A stretch of DNA of 64,000 bases from Epiperipatus broadwayi (lineage: Eukaryota > Onychophora > Udeonychophora > Euonychophora > Peripatidae). The stretch is taken from positions 5,594,650-5,658,649 of the forward strand of contig JAQFVV010000071.1 of the NCBI GenBank assembly GCA_028023455.1. Reading direction: 5' to 3'. The notes below the pieces were generated by a model that had not been told where the DNA came from, did not search any database, and saw only the letters and a program-made list of their open reading frames with translations. Position numbers and translations under genes: made by a program. Of this stretch, positions 1-12,990 are shown piece after piece. Positions within the stretch are counted from its first letter, which is position 1; the number at the start of each line of letters is the position of its first letter.

Positions 1-2640
1 TTAGAAAATAATTAAACAAGAACTTATAAATTATAAACTAATGCTAAAAAATAATAACTTTAAAATAATTTTCCTATAAAGAAGAGAATATGGATCCTAT
101 AAACTATTTTAATTTTATTTTTGTTTTCTGATGGAACTGACTTTTATTTTTATTTATTTTTTAAAAAAAAAAACGTTTTCATTTTTGTCATAAAAACTTT
201 TAAAGAACACGTGATGTACCGGAAAAGGAAGTAATGTTTAGTGAAAATTTGTGCCTAGGAAAAAGAACAATGACAACTGGATGAAAACACCGTTGGATGT
301 TATGTAATATTTTTATTTATTAACTAACATAAATATTTCATTAATTATTGATTTATTAAAGATAGGAAAGGTACATTTACATTTTTTTTTTAAAAATAAT
401 AACTAAATACTAATATAACTTTTTATTGCATAAAGTTTATTTTATAATTATACAACACGTAATATTTTAAAGAATAATTGTTGAGTGTGAATGTGAAATT
501 ATTTTGTAAAACTGGAATCCTGGAGGACATCGTGACGGACTGTACATTGAAGTATTATTTATGGTAAAAATTGTGTAATAATAATAATAATTTGATGTAT
601 TTACTATGTTTTCTTTAGATCAACCAAATGTTATATGATTATTGAATGAATGTATTAATATTTAAATAATATACACGCACAAGACTAATAATAGCAGTTT
701 TATTTTAATATGCATATTTTAAATTGATGATATAAATTTAGTACAACGTAATATGATACCCTAGAAATAATTATATGATTCTTTCGTGAATGAATTTCAA
801 TGTTTCTGTTCCAATATTAGAAATTAGATTTATTATACTAGTGTAAGTTATTTATTTTTTTTCTTTTAAAGTTAGTAAGAAGTATATAAGGTCTATATTT
901 TATTTTATTTTTTATTAGATGAGTTACGTTAATTTTACATAGAAATTTATATTTTTGATTGAAGGCTTATTGTAAATAGATGATGAGGTATAGGAGAGTT
1001 TGGATCGTTATTATTTTTTGTTTTTAAAATTGGTCATTTGTTTTACTGAAATTAAATAGGGTTAAAATGACTTTTGTAGGTAGTAGTTTTATAAAGGAAT
1101 AGGAATAATAAGTAAAGAAAAGTAATGATTTAAAATGGAAAAGAATCATAGAATTTTATTTAACATTATACTTTATAAAAGTTGAAATTATTGAATAATT
1201 TTAAAATATTATTTTTTTAAAAGTACATATACGTATTGCATATTTTAATAAGACATGTAGTATGACATTATATCGGAATGAAATAAACAGTGATAGTCAA
1301 TAATTGTTATTATACTACAAAGTTATATCAGTTGATACATTAATTAATATTTGAGTCATACTGATAATAAATGTAATACAGCCTTATACATTATAATATA
1401 AATAACAGTAGGACTTAAGTGAAATAGCATTTAAATTATTAAAGTTGGTTTATTTACATACATGCTACATGAATGATATCTTACATAAAATCTTTTCTTA
1501 TATTAATTGATAATAAGTAATGTTTATGTAAATTAAAGTCATAAACTTAATTGAATTTTATTAATAAAACATTCTCTGAAATGTATAAATTATCTACTTA
1601 TAGTTATGGAAATAATAACAGTGTAAAAATCTTGTATTATTATTTTTCTTATTTTTTTTTTTATTTTCTTTAGTTCCATTTAAATGTAAATAGTGTAAAT
1701 AAATTATTTGTTAAAGTTAATGTAAATAAATTTGTTAAGTTGTTTAAAAGATGTGTTGAATTCATTATTTTACACCACAGCATTTGACAACAGATAATTT
1801 GAATAAACATAATATTTGCACAATATGAATTTATTATTTTATTATTTGAGAAAGAAACACAATATTTTCTTAATATAATTTATAGAAATTGATTGACATT
1901 AACATATGATATTACAATGGTCATAAAGTAATTATAATGCACAGTATAAGAGTATAATACTATTTATTGCCACAAATTATTAAATTATAAGATTTTGGTC
2001 TATTTTAAAATTAAGATACTATATGGAAATGAAAGACATGCATATGATTTACTTATTTTCTTAATGATTAAAAGTATAATCCAATAGATAAGATTAAGAT
2101 ATACCCTAAAGATTATTATTGTTAGTGATTATTATTAGAATAAGTTAGGTGTATTTAGGTTTGATATTAAATCCCTTATCATTCCTATCTACATGAATTA
2201 TTATTACTTTAAGATAATTAGAAGAACCTGAGATCATTTTAATTATATTTCCTTAACAATAGATTGAGATTTATTTATCTATTATTATTAAAGATAGTTC
2301 ATTTATAAAAGTCATAAGAATGCTGTAGAGTTAGTAATGAGATAATGTAGAAGTAATAGTATTCTTATGCCATTGAGACAGTGTCTTGGAAAGACATTGA
2401 CTCAATGTAAATCTGATTACCAATTGTAACTTCACTTCACAGTCTCATGATTTTAATTAAATATTTATTTAATTAGTATATAATATTGAACTAAATTAAT
2501 TTTTGATAAGTTTGGAATAAATCTGATAAGTTATAATATTATAAAAATATATTAAAGATAGTTGTACATATTTTAGCCGAGCATAATAATTTGATTGAGC
2601 TAGTCATATTTTAAATTATATCATATATCGAGAAGTGAGG
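1..2640. other. A+T-rich DNA, no recognisable feature
   Basis: I see only A+T-rich sequence with short homopolymers and stop codons in every frame. No coding frame, tRNA-like box or repeat shared with the rest of the window was recognised. A few slightly more G+C-rich words near 200-300 and 510-560 could be untranslated exon or decayed repeat, but nothing supports either. Confidence 0.5.
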
Positions 2641-2642
2641 GT

Positions 2643-2705
<63 letters not shown>

Positions 2706-2885
2706 TACATAATATACAGTCTTTCCATCTGCAGAATATTTTTGGTTAATTTCTTAATCCTCCTCCACTGCCATTAAAAAAAAACAAAAGTACTTCTACA
2801 GATTGAAAGACTGTATATTATATTTAATTACCATTCTATTTATTATTTATATTACAATATTCTTTAATTAATAGACATTTTATTT

Positions 2886-2956
<71 letters not shown>

Positions 2957-2960
2957 GTAC
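2641..2960. mobile_element. Palindromic MITE with (AT)n arms
   Basis: The 320-bp unit starts GTACAAT and ends ATTGTAC, so its ends are inverted repeats. If the outer TA is a target duplication, the ends fit a Tc1/mariner-type MITE. Just inside each end lies a long (AT)n run (2645-2703 and 2890-2953). An inner imperfect hairpin pairs 2709-2736 with 2794-2821. There is no coding capacity. Slippage of the (AT) arms probably inflated its length. The superfamily is inferred from the ends only. Confidence 0.55.
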
Positions 2961-4204
2961 CATTAACATATATATGGTCCAGCTATATTGGCATTTGTAA
3001 TATTTAAAAAAGCTAAAAAAAGTAACATTTAAAGATCATTCAAAAGACACAATTTAGTTATCTTTTTTTTTTAATTAGTATGATTTATATTTAGATAACA
3101 TACAATAAATGTTATTTTTGTTTAAAATTATCTATTTAATTAAAAATAAGAGTAAAAATTGGAAGGAATAAAAAATATATGCAGATTATTAATCCAGATA
3201 AGTAAAAGAAATTATAAATGCAAGAGAGTATAACCAGAGAATGTCCTTCTAATGCTAATTAGAGATGGCAGAAATAATTTATAAAAAATAAACTTTGTAC
3301 CTCAAAAATAAGAAAGACTGTAGAAGATTATTATCTTGTATTCTGATAAAAAACAAAAGATAGTATATGTGCAGAGGTCTAAAACTACTTGCAAGTTTAA
3401 AAGGAAGAAAATTACAGCAATTGGGGTCTTGTGTCTTGTTCTTTTGGCTGGCTGTTTCTGTGGGAGTCCTGGATAGTGAAATGTGTCTGCCTAGGACTAC
3501 TACTCATCTGCAGAATGAAGTATTCATGTAGGAGTGGAAATGGAATGTTTGTGGACACCTTTTTTTTACCATAGAGGTTATTTCAAAAAATTCTAGTCTA
3601 GCCTTAGGACAGACCAGGAACATAAAAGATATTGACAGTGATTAAAATTAATGGCCATGATCTTATTCTTCAACTCAATAAATATATGTATGCTCCCCTA
3701 ATCTATAATTATTTCTAAGATATGTTAGTTCATACTCTTATTTGTGACTAATTAAATGTTTGCAAACTAACTTTAACTATGAAGCATTCTAATACCAATA
3801 TAGACAGTCACTGTTTTATTATTTAAAGAACTTTCTAGAAAAAACTTAAGTATACTATGAACTGTTTTAATTGTTTGATTGTTATTATCTAAATTAGCAT
3901 TTGTATATTCTTTCCAATTTCTTCGTAACTTGTAATTTATCATTTAAATATTTTAATTGATTTTATTAAAACATTTATCTTTAATATAACATTTTCTTTG
4001 TACTTTCTTAATATTAGTTTATTAGATTTATTGTTAGCTAATTCTTTTAAGAATTGCATAAATTACCTTTGCCAATATGCTTGTTAATAATGCTTTGACT
4101 GCCTGACTCGTAAAAAAACGAGTAGATTTGACATCACTCTAAATCGGCTACTTTTTATCCCATGTATACATATTATATGTTATTCGAAAGAAAATCAAAA
4201 GTTC
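2961..4204. other. No recognised feature
   Basis: A+T-rich sequence. The part around 3400-3560 is visibly richer in G and C than its surroundings but has no open frame or similarity to other parts of the window. A small hairpin (ACTCGT/ACGAGT) lies near 4107-4125. No gene is supported. Confidence 0.4.
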
Positions 4205-4520
4205 TGTAAGATGGTGCCCTCTTCAGAATTATTTTACAAGTAAAAAATCAATAAAAATGACCATATATGTCAAACAAAACCAAAGCACCGCCTCCTCATC
4301 ACCTTTTCTTGAATCTTATTGGCTGTACAACTTCTGTCAAAAAGGGAAATGGCTGCCAAAAAATAAAAAGTTACATTCGTTTTGATTTTTATTATGAAAA
4401 TAATAAACGAATGTTTACAACATTTTAAACAATATTTGAATTGAATTACATATTATTATTGATAAAATAATACTAAAAATCAAATTATTTTAGAAAAATA
4501 GTTAAGATATTACCAAGAAT
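4205..4520. repeat. Repeat related in inverted orientation to 7530-7850
   Basis: Several blocks here recur, reverse-complemented, around 7530-7850: a block containing TTTTACAAGTAAAAAATCAA near 4235, and one containing TTAGAAAAATAGTTAAGAT near 4490. The copies are diverged. This one sits immediately upstream of the Penelope-like coding relic, so it may be PLE non-coding or pseudo-LTR sequence. That link is inference. Confidence 0.45.
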
Positions 4521-4539
4521 TATTTATTTATTGCTAAAA

Positions 4540-5203
4540 TGCTTCTTCATAACGGTTTTAATTACAACATTATTAATAGGGCTTATACATATCAAAAGAA
4601 AAAAGATTTTGATACATCAAAAATTAAGACAATTTTGCCATATATAAAAGGAGTAACTGATAGAATTGGTAACATTTTAAAAAAATAATAATATTCACAC
4701 AATTTACACTACTTATAAAAAAAAATAGTGAAATATTTCCACTTCCTAAAGATAAAATTGCTTTGGAGTGTCATGGAGTATATGAAATTCCATGTAGGGT
4801 CTGTCCACATACATATATAGGACAGACTAATCATAGAATAAATATTAGAAAGGAAGAACACATTCTGGCAGTGAGAGAAAAATCCAATTCATCAGCTATT
4901 TATTCTCATATAAAATTAACAAATCATGATATCAATTTTGAAAAAACAAATATTTTAGCAAAAATTGAACAATATGACCAGAGATTGCTAAGAGAAGCTA
5001 TAGAGATTTTTAAAAGGCCCAAGAGCATAAATGAAAGGTATGAATTAAAGAAGATTAACAACATTTGGAAGAAGCTATTGGAAGAGAAAATAAATTTTAA
5101 AACTTCTCAACCAATAGAATTTAAATATGAGGAGAAAGAAAATGATAAAAACAGTTTTAAATCTCACGTGCATTCTTATGATTTGAGAAAGAGGACGCTC
5201 TGA
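4540..5203 (+). pseudogene. Penelope-like element, C-terminal part with GIY-YIG endonuclease
   Basis: The open part (4763-5203, 146 codons) begins GVYEIPCRVCPHTYIGQT, the GIY-YIG signature as found in Penelope-like elements, where YIGQT follows a Cys pair. A conserved R...EH block, a following S.I..H.....H.I.FE stretch and the ILAK...RL.REAIEI helix also match the PLE endonuclease C-terminus. Upstream, in frames broken near 4690, the translation reads like the PLE linker (ILPYIKGVTDRIGNILKK), so coding similarity starts about 4540. The reverse-transcriptase domain that should precede it is absent, so the copy is 5'-truncated and frameshifted. In intact PLEs the endonuclease nicks the target and primes reverse transcription. 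The stop codon lies inside a hammerhead-like fold. PLE identity is firm; the subclade is not resolved. Confidence 0.85.
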
Positions 5204-5236
5204 GGAAGGTACTTGATATTGTACTGAAATGTCAGC
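5197..5236 (+). ncRNA. Hammerhead-ribozyme-like fold at the PLE 3' end
   Basis: Hand folding gives: stem I GCT (5197-5199) with AGC (5234-5236); core CTGAGGA (5200-5206); stem II AG(G)TAC with GTACT, one bulged G and an 8-nt loop (5207-5225); GAAA (5226-5229); a two-pair, loop-less stem III; and H17 = C at 5233 (GUC triplet). All catalytic core positions of a hammerhead are present. The PLE stop TGA (5201-5203) is U4-G5-A6 of the core. PLEs are known to carry type I hammerheads with tiny stem III that act best as dimers. Activity is inferred, not shown. Confidence 0.65.
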
Positions 5237-5297
5237 ATTTAGCTTTTTCACTACACGGAATATCCCACAAATAGTAATAATAATATGACATATATAT

Positions 5298-6985
5298 ATT
5301 GTAATGGTTACTCTTTCACTTCTTCTTTTGGTCACTGAGGGTGCCACAAGGTCACAAATTACCTAGAAAATTTAATTTACAGCGATCCAAAAGATAATGA
5401 TGATGATAAATGCTACCAGCTAGAACTAGGAAGAGAAAGAGATCTTTAACATTGTTCAGACAATTGAGAAAAGGATACAGAGATAAATGTTAACCAAAAT
5501 AATTATAAACAATTTTAAAGTTTATTAAATAAATAAAAAATAAATCACCAATGGATTTATTAGAGAATGTATGAGAGTATTGGCATCAAACACTTAGAAA
5601 GATAAGTTCATTTTTATTTTAAAAGGAATTTATAATGTCTTCCTGCTATCAATTTATATAAACAAATTCCAGTTTCCTTTAGTTAGAAATTTAAAAGCAA
5701 AACAAACTTGTATGAAATTCAATGAATCAGCACAGAGCAATCTTTTTCTACACCTAACAAAAACCTCACGACATTATAGGAGTGTCATTTCCCCACAAAC
5801 ACTCATGAAAGGTCACATTTAAGACCTTCAAGGTTTATTCCAGCAAAAGACAAAAAATGAAAAGATTACAGTATTACATAATCTGAAAGATAGGAAAATC
5901 AAAATCTCTACTGTTTAAGAAAAACAGAACAATACACTCAATAAATTGCTAGCCAAAAGATTTATGGTCCGCAGGAAACACAAACCATGATTGTCTAAAT
6001 TAATTACCATAAAAGAATAAGGGAAAGGTGTGATAAAAAAAAAATTACTAATGTTTTCTCAAGCATTTATCAAGGGTTAGTAATATAAAAATGGAAAATT
6101 GCTAAGCATATAAAATATAAACTCACAATACACTCTCGGATAAATAAATTTAAAATATGAAATCTTAAAACTAATACTTCATTATATGTAAGAAGAAAAA
6201 TACATCACAAAGTAATTAATGATATTTAAATGATTATACATCTTATTATAAGTGCAGGTTTCTTTTTAGATTAAGCTGAGATTTTAATATAGAGATTTAA
6301 GCTCTGGTTATGATATGAAAATGTGAGTTTACCTTTGACATATAAGGTTTGGTCTGTTAGGTTTCTTCCAGTGGGATATGAAAAGTTTAGGTCTGCATAG
6401 AGTTCATTTCAAATGTTTTGAGTTCTATTTCTTTGGTTGGAAGTATGAAGGCAATACTTAGGATCAGCTCTGGACTAGGCTTTTAAGACTTGTTCCTGAT
6501 GGCACAATTATGGAGCTCCAGGGTTCGACTTTGGGTTGATTTAGCACTTCACATTATTATTAAGGTTCTTTACATTGAGTATTTTCTGCATTGTGGATGT
6601 ACAGTTGCTATTTCCAATGTCTTAGCATATTTACTTCTATTAGCAAATGGGTAGGCAATTCCTGCTGAATCCAGCAAGCAGCAGATACTCTCAGTAGTCA
6701 GCAAAAATTCCCCTTCAGTAATCTATGTTGAGCAAATATCAAATATTGCAAATATAAAAAGTAGAACATTAATCCAAATAAGAATCACAATAAGAATCTG
6801 AATAAGAGTACGAATCAGAATAAAAATCTAGTCAAAAACCTGGAGCTATTTATGTGAATCATCATCTCCACCTAATTTTTAATTAAAAAGTTTTGATCAG
6901 GATTAATCTCTATCTCCCACTTAATATTAATTGAAAAGAACAAAATCTGACTAGGGCTCTTATCTATTTCAAAATTAATTAACTC
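5298..6985 (-). mobile_element. Left long direct repeat (LTR-like), part A
   Basis: This segment matches 11020-12670 in the same orientation over about 1.65 kb, beginning near TTGTAATGGT and ending near CTTATCTATTTCAAAA. Both copies share GATCCAAAAG, AATGCTACCAGCTAGA and ATTGTTCAGACAATTGAGAA. With the gag-like relic between the copies on the minus strand, I read this as the downstream LTR of a minus-strand LTR retroelement. The repeat resumes at 9148 after an interruption. No coding frame is present. The exact TG..CA ends are uncertain. A segmental duplication is the alternative. Confidence 0.6.
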
Positions 6986-7529
6986 TTTAAAACCCATGCA
7001 GCCATCTTGAATTTTAAAAAAAAATTACAAGTATAATTTAAAATATATATTCTGTTTGAATACAGTAAATATAAAAGTATATACATTTTTAGAACCAGCA
7101 AATATGAAAGAATGTAATAAAACTGATAAAATAATTATTACCTAAAAAATTTGAGAATAAAGAGATTTTTAATACTTTTAAACATCTTTACTTTTACATT
7201 GGTTCACAAATTCTAAATTTTGAAAGTTAACCCTTGTGTTATCAAAACTTCTGTTTGGCTGAGTGAGGTAAAACTCTAAACTTTTGATGGGTCAATTACA
7301 GAATCAGCAGTAAAAATATATTCATATTTTAATATTATATTTATTTTAATTTTGTTTGTAAAAAGCATATTAATAATTTGTCATATTATGAAAGTGAACG
7401 AAAGTTTTTTCAAAAATAAATTTCTATTTATAATTATAAAAATATTCCACAGTGGAGAACCTAAAGAGATTGTTCTTAACCTATTACAAAGTGTGTAAAT
7501 AATTGATTTCTTTCTCAATTTATGTTGTG

Positions 7530-7850
7530 TAAAAGTAAATAATTTTTACTAAAATCTTAACTATTTTTCTAAAATAATTCTATTTTCAGCATATTTTATC
7601 TAAATAATTTATAATATGTCAAAAAAATACTTTAAAAATGCTCTAAAACTTTCATTTCCATTTTCAAAATTGAAACAAAGAAGTTGGATCGATGATAATT
7701 ATTGACAAGCGGTTTCTTTTGACCACTATGAGCAACAACTAATCAGTACCTATGAAAGTCTGCCTTCTTCCATTGTTAAAATGTAAATTTGAATATTATT
7801 GATTTTTTACTTGTAAAATAATTCGAGAGAGGGTAGTATCTTATGGTACT
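7530..7850. repeat. Inverted relative of the 4205-4520 repeat
   Basis: Its reverse complement shares diverged blocks with the sequence just upstream of the PLE coding relic, including the motif around TTTACTTGTAAAATAATTC (7806-7825). It may be a fragment of another PLE copy inside the interrupted LTR, but no PLE coding sequence is visible next to it. Confidence 0.4.
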
Positions 7851-8517
7851 TTTTTAAGCTTTAAAATGACCATAAATTCACTACAGTAATGTCAAAACTG
7901 ATGGTTTTCGACCTACTGGAAGCTGTGTATGACTATGACCATCCAGTTCTATATAAGAGTTAAATGTTAAAATGACAATTTCATAGACAGCTTCATCACA
8001 TGTCTTAAAATGCTAAAAAAAGGGATATATAACATGTCTTTCCTGAAGTAATTTTTTTATGGAAAAATTACAAAAACAGTGTGATTGGTAACTTCCATTT
8101 TTACTAGTTGACCTCCCAAATCCTGTTCTTCCATATCAGGGTATATGCTAAAAATGTTTGGTTGTCCTTTTATGCAGTGTATCTGTAATGTTTGGTTTTT
8201 TAGTGGGAAAAATAACAGGAATAATTTACAAGATGTTGAAGACTTTAGTAAATTGTAATATATTTAAAAAAATAATTATTCATTGTGTTATGTGTAGGGG
8301 GGGGATAAAATATGAGAGTGGATGGCTGAGGGTATATGATTGTGTCTGGGTGTGCACATTTTTATATCATTCAAATGTATTGTCTAAAATTCTTTCATAT
8401 ATATTGTTTTATATATATATATAAAAGAGTAATAAACATAGGTCATACAAGTAATTCAAATAAAAGTTTTTATATCATTCAAATGTATTCTATTGCATAT
8501 ATATTATTTCTACATTT

Positions 8518-8640
<123 letters not shown>

Positions 8641-9147
8641 CTAATTCAATACTCACAGAATTCTGGCTAAACGTTAGCATCAGTTTCAAATTTGAATCCA
8701 GTTATGAAGGCATCAGATGTAATTACCATGGCAGATAAAAATAACAGTAATCCTTTTTTCTTTTTGATATAATCTTTTTTTTTACTTTGCTGCTTCCAAA
8801 TGTATTTTTTTATAAAAATGAGTTTCTAGAAAAAGAGGGCTTATAAATGCACATCGGCAATTAGATGGAAATATCAAGCTGTAAATGAATGTAATTCGAC
8901 TGTAAAAAATGATTTACTGTTATTAAATCTAAAAAAAAAGAAAGAAAATAAATTAAAAATTATATTTTATAAAAACCATCATTAAAAAATCCAAATTTCA
9001 TCATAGAAAAAAAACCTCATATAAATCAGAAAAAAAGTGGTGGATCGAATGGTCTAAGACCAGTAAGTGTGCTATTTACTGATTCTGCACAAACTTCGTT
9101 GAAAGTCTAAACTTTTGAACAGGTGCTCTTATGGGCTCTTTAAATTC

Positions 9148-9490
9148 AAGGGGTAAAATAAGTCTCAGCTTTTAAAATAAATTACAATCATAAAATAAAA
9201 AAAACTGATCACAATTTTAAAAAAATTTATAATTAAAATGCTTTTAGAAATAGATTAAAACTTTTAATTACTGTAATGAAAAAAAAGCAAGCATTAAAAG
9301 AAAATTATTTTAAACTAAAATCTATTAAGAAAGTAAAATGACAGAATTTTAAAGTATAAACGATTACATGCATTATTGCATGTACTCTTAAAATACCAAA
9401 ACAAATTATAAGATACAAGGCTTTAAAATAATATTTTATGTTCTTTTATATTTTAAAATATTGGACTTTTGAAGTGGAGAAATCTCCAGT
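9148..9490 (-). mobile_element. Left long direct repeat (LTR-like), part B
   Basis: This matches 12681-12990: both contain AGTCTCAGCTTTTAAAATAA, a GCATTATTGCATG block, and TATTTTAAAATATTGGACTT near the end. It completes the left copy of the repeat. A pyrimidine run at about 9566-9580 (ACTTCCCCCCCTCT) reads as a purine tract on the minus strand, just upstream of the LTR start expected in that orientation, as a plus-strand primer tract would. The true LTR edge may therefore lie closer to 9565. Confidence 0.55.
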
Positions 9491-9754
9491 TCAACTGCCT
9501 CCACACACCATGAAAAAAAAGAATGTCTTTAGTCTTGCTATTCTTTTTAAACCTTTAAACATTTTACTTCCCCCCCTCTAGAAATTCTGCTGAGTGTTTA
9601 TCGTCTGCTATGTCTAATGAACTATCCTCACTAATTTAACTTCTCAAATAAAAACATTTTATTTTATTAATTTTACTTTATCTCATTATTTCTATAATCG
9701 TGTATCATATGCATTTTTTTTAAAGTCCATCCAATTTCTATAAATCTCCAACCC

Positions 9755-10640
9755 TTAACCTTTGTCTGGTGGTTTTTTTTTTTGACTATTTTTTTTGATA
9801 TAAGTTACTTTTCCCCTTTTGTCTTTTCCTTGCTTATAATTTTTTGTCTTGTTTCTTTCAAGTTTGGTTTTATTTTCTACCTTGTATACCTGAAGACCCT
9901 TTTGTTGAGCAAAACTCCACATTTCTTCTAAGTGTCTCACTTTATTATTGATAGTATCCACACTAGTAAATGGAAAGAATTTATTTTCCATAGTCATTTT
10001 GAATGTGTTAAATAAGATTGCTCTGTAAGTAGCTTCCATTTCTGCTTCAAAATCATATTCCCTAATATTTCTCTTAATCTTTTTCTTTGTTTCAAATTCA
10101 TGTTCAACATGAACAGTTACTTTTGTCAACTTATTTTTCATATCTTGTTGAAACTTCTTTACTTTATTTTCTACTTTTAACTTATACATTTCTTCTATCT
10201 CTTGATCTTCATTTTCTAATTTTCCTACCACAATATCTATCTGTATCCAACCTCTGTCCATTTCTAGCTTTATTTCCACCTTGTCTGTTCTAACACTATT
10301 TGGTTTTAGTTCACCTCTCATATTTTTTACAACTCAACTTCCTTTTTTACTTCTTGGCTTTTTTCAGTCAAATCTTTTTCCATGGTTTCTCCAGCCTCCT
10401 GATTTTGCTCAACTCTTTTCCTTATTGCTTATCTCATTCCTTTTATTTCAGCTTTGAACTCCTCCAACATTGCTCTATTTTCTTCTATCATTGCCTGCTG
10501 ATTTTGTTTCATTTTTTTGACACATTTCTGTCATCTTGGCTTCCATGTCCATCATCATTTTTGTCATCATCTTCATCATCATCTGTGACTCACTCTCTTC
10601 TTTTTCAACTATTTGGCGTATTTTAAAATAAACAGGGCTT
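9755..10640 (-). pseudogene. Gag-like relic of an LTR retroelement
   Basis: The open part is 10321-9755 (188 codons), a highly charged Lys/Glu-rich, probably helical protein with a basic tail (residues about 155-188 rich in K, N and Q). Before its first Met, on the minus strand up to about 10640, broken frames continue in the same style, with Met-rich coiled-coil-like text (QMMMKMMTKMMMDMEAKM) resembling the Met/Lys-rich start of the 22.8-kb gag-like ORF. The position between two long direct repeats supports a gag origin. No zinc knuckle, protease or reverse transcriptase was found, so the element is internally deleted. It could instead be an unrelated low-complexity frame. Confidence 0.5.
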
Positions 10641-11019
10641 TCTTCCAACAGTACCCCCTATCAATTTCTTCCTTGAGTCTCATTTTTTAAACATGATTAA
10701 CTCCAATATATATCTACCTTTTGTTCTTAATTTTCAAATTTTTCACTTTAAAATATATAAATACTTAATATTTATTTGTCTAATACTTTCTTATGTTCAA
10801 AAAAATAATTCAAAAGAAAAACATTATTTGATTGTTTATTAAATTATTCATTTTATCATATTAAAAAATGAAATCTCTACTTCCAACTGCTCCAATAAAA
10901 TACACCACAACTAGCACAAACTGATCCCTAATACTAAATCTTGCTTCCTACACCTGAGATATTCGTCAATTGTCTGAACAAAATCTCACATGGGTTTTCA
11001 GTTTGAAGCCTGCCAATCT

Positions 11020-12990
11020 TCATTGTAATGGTCATTCCTTCACTTCTTTTTTTGTCACCAAGCACACCACTACAAAATTTAATTTACACTGATCCAAAAG
11101 TTAATGGTGATGTTAAATGCTACCAGCTAGACCCAGAGAGAGAAAGAGATTTTTAACATTGTTCAGACAATTGAGAAAACAACACAGAGACAAACAGTCA
11201 AAATAATTATGAACAATTTTAAAGTTTATTAATCTAAAATAAATATTAGTCAAACAACATATGAAAGTTTGATTTAGATTTCTCCAATGGATTTATCAGA
11301 GAGTGTATGAGAGTATTGGCCTCAAACACTTAGACAGATAGATTCATTTTCTCACCTAAGAATTAAAAGGAATTTATAATGTCTTCCTCCTAGCAATTTC
11401 TATAAACAAATTCCAGTTTCCTTTAATTAGAGATTTAAAAACAAAAAGAACTTGTACGAAATTCAATGAATCAGCACAGAGTGATCTTTTTCTATAACTA
11501 ACAAAAACCTCAAGATATTATAGGAATGTCATTTGCCCACAAACATTCTTGAAAGGTTATGTTTAAGACCTTCAAGGCTGATTAGGACAAAAGAAAAAAA
11601 AGATTACAGTATTATATAATCTGAAAGATAGGAAAACCAAAATCTCTACTGTTTAAGAAAAACAGAACAATACACTTGATAAATTGCTAGCCAAAAGATT
11701 TACAGTCTGCAGAAAACACAAATCACAATTGTCTAAATTAATCATAGTGAAAGAATGAGGGACAGGTAAGTTAAAAAGAAAACCACTAATATCTGCCCAA
11801 GCATTCAACAAGGGTTAGTGATATAATAAGAGAAAAATATAAAGCATATAAAATGTAAACTTGCAATACACTCTCTGATAAATAAATTTAAAATATAAAA
11901 TCTTAAAACTAAGACTTCAATACATGTAAGAAGAAAAATATATAATAAAGTAATTAATGATATTTAAATGATTATATATCTTATTATAAGTGCAGGTTTT
12001 TTTTATTAACCTGAGACTTTACCATAGAGATTTAAGCAAGCAATTTAAACCCTGGTTATGATATAAAAAGGTGAGTTTACATTCCAGTGGAATATGCAAA
12101 GTTCATAATTTATGTCAAAGATTTTGAGTTCTATTTCTTTAGTCAGGAGTATGAAAGCAATACATAGGTTAAGCTCTGGACTAGCCTTTTAAGTCATGTT
12201 CTTGAAGGCATAATTATGGGGCTCTAGGGTTTATCTTTTTATTGATTTAGCACTGCATATTATTAAGATTATTTACAGTGAATACCTTCTGCATCCTGGA
12301 TGTATGGTCACTATTTTCAATGTCTTAGATATTTACTTCTATTAGAACATAGCTAAGCAATTCTTTCTGAAGTCAGCAAGCAGAAGATACTAACAGTGGT
12401 CATTAAAAATTATTCAGCAAACTGCATTGAACAAATAGCAAATATAAAAATTAAAACAGCAATACAAATAAGAATCACAATAAGAAACCAAATAAGAATA
12501 AGAAGCAAAATAAAAATCCAATCAAAAACCGAGAGCTATTTATGTGAGTCATTATCTCCAGCCTAAACTTTAATTAAAAAGTTTTGACCAGGATTAATCT
12601 CTATCTCCCACTTAATCTTAATTGAAAAAAATTAAATCCTCCAGGGCTCTTATCTATTTCAAAACTAATTAAAAAAAAAAACAAGTCTCAGCTTTTAAAA
12701 TAAATTACAATCACAAAATAAAAAGGAACTGATCACAATTAAAACTGTTTTTTTAATTAAATGCTTTTACAATTAGATGAAAACTTTGCTTACTTTTATT
12801 TACTGTAGTAAAAAAAAGCACGTAACAAAAGAAAAAGTAAAATCACCAAATTTTAAAATATAAATGTGCATGTGCATTATTGCATGAAACACAAAAACAA
12901 ATTATAAGATATAAGGCTTTATAGCAATATTTTCTGTTCCTTTATATTTTAAAATATTGGACTTTTGAAACCATAAATCTCTGATTCAAT
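11020..12990 (-). mobile_element. Right long direct repeat (LTR-like)
   Basis: An uninterrupted copy, about 1.97 kb, of the repeat found at 5298-6985 plus 9148-9490. In the minus-strand reading it would be the 5' LTR, followed by about 400 bp of leader and the gag-like relic. Small indels and substitutions throughout show the insertion is old. On the minus strand, TGGCAGGCTTC just beyond the repeat (about 11000) could be a primer-binding site, but I could not match it to a tRNA. Confidence 0.6.

Noticed and set aside
4205-4245. Minus-strand CTGAAGAGGGCACC near the PLE as a second hammerhead
   Set aside because: No GAAA at the right spacing; the related sequence at 7.8 kb does not restore one.
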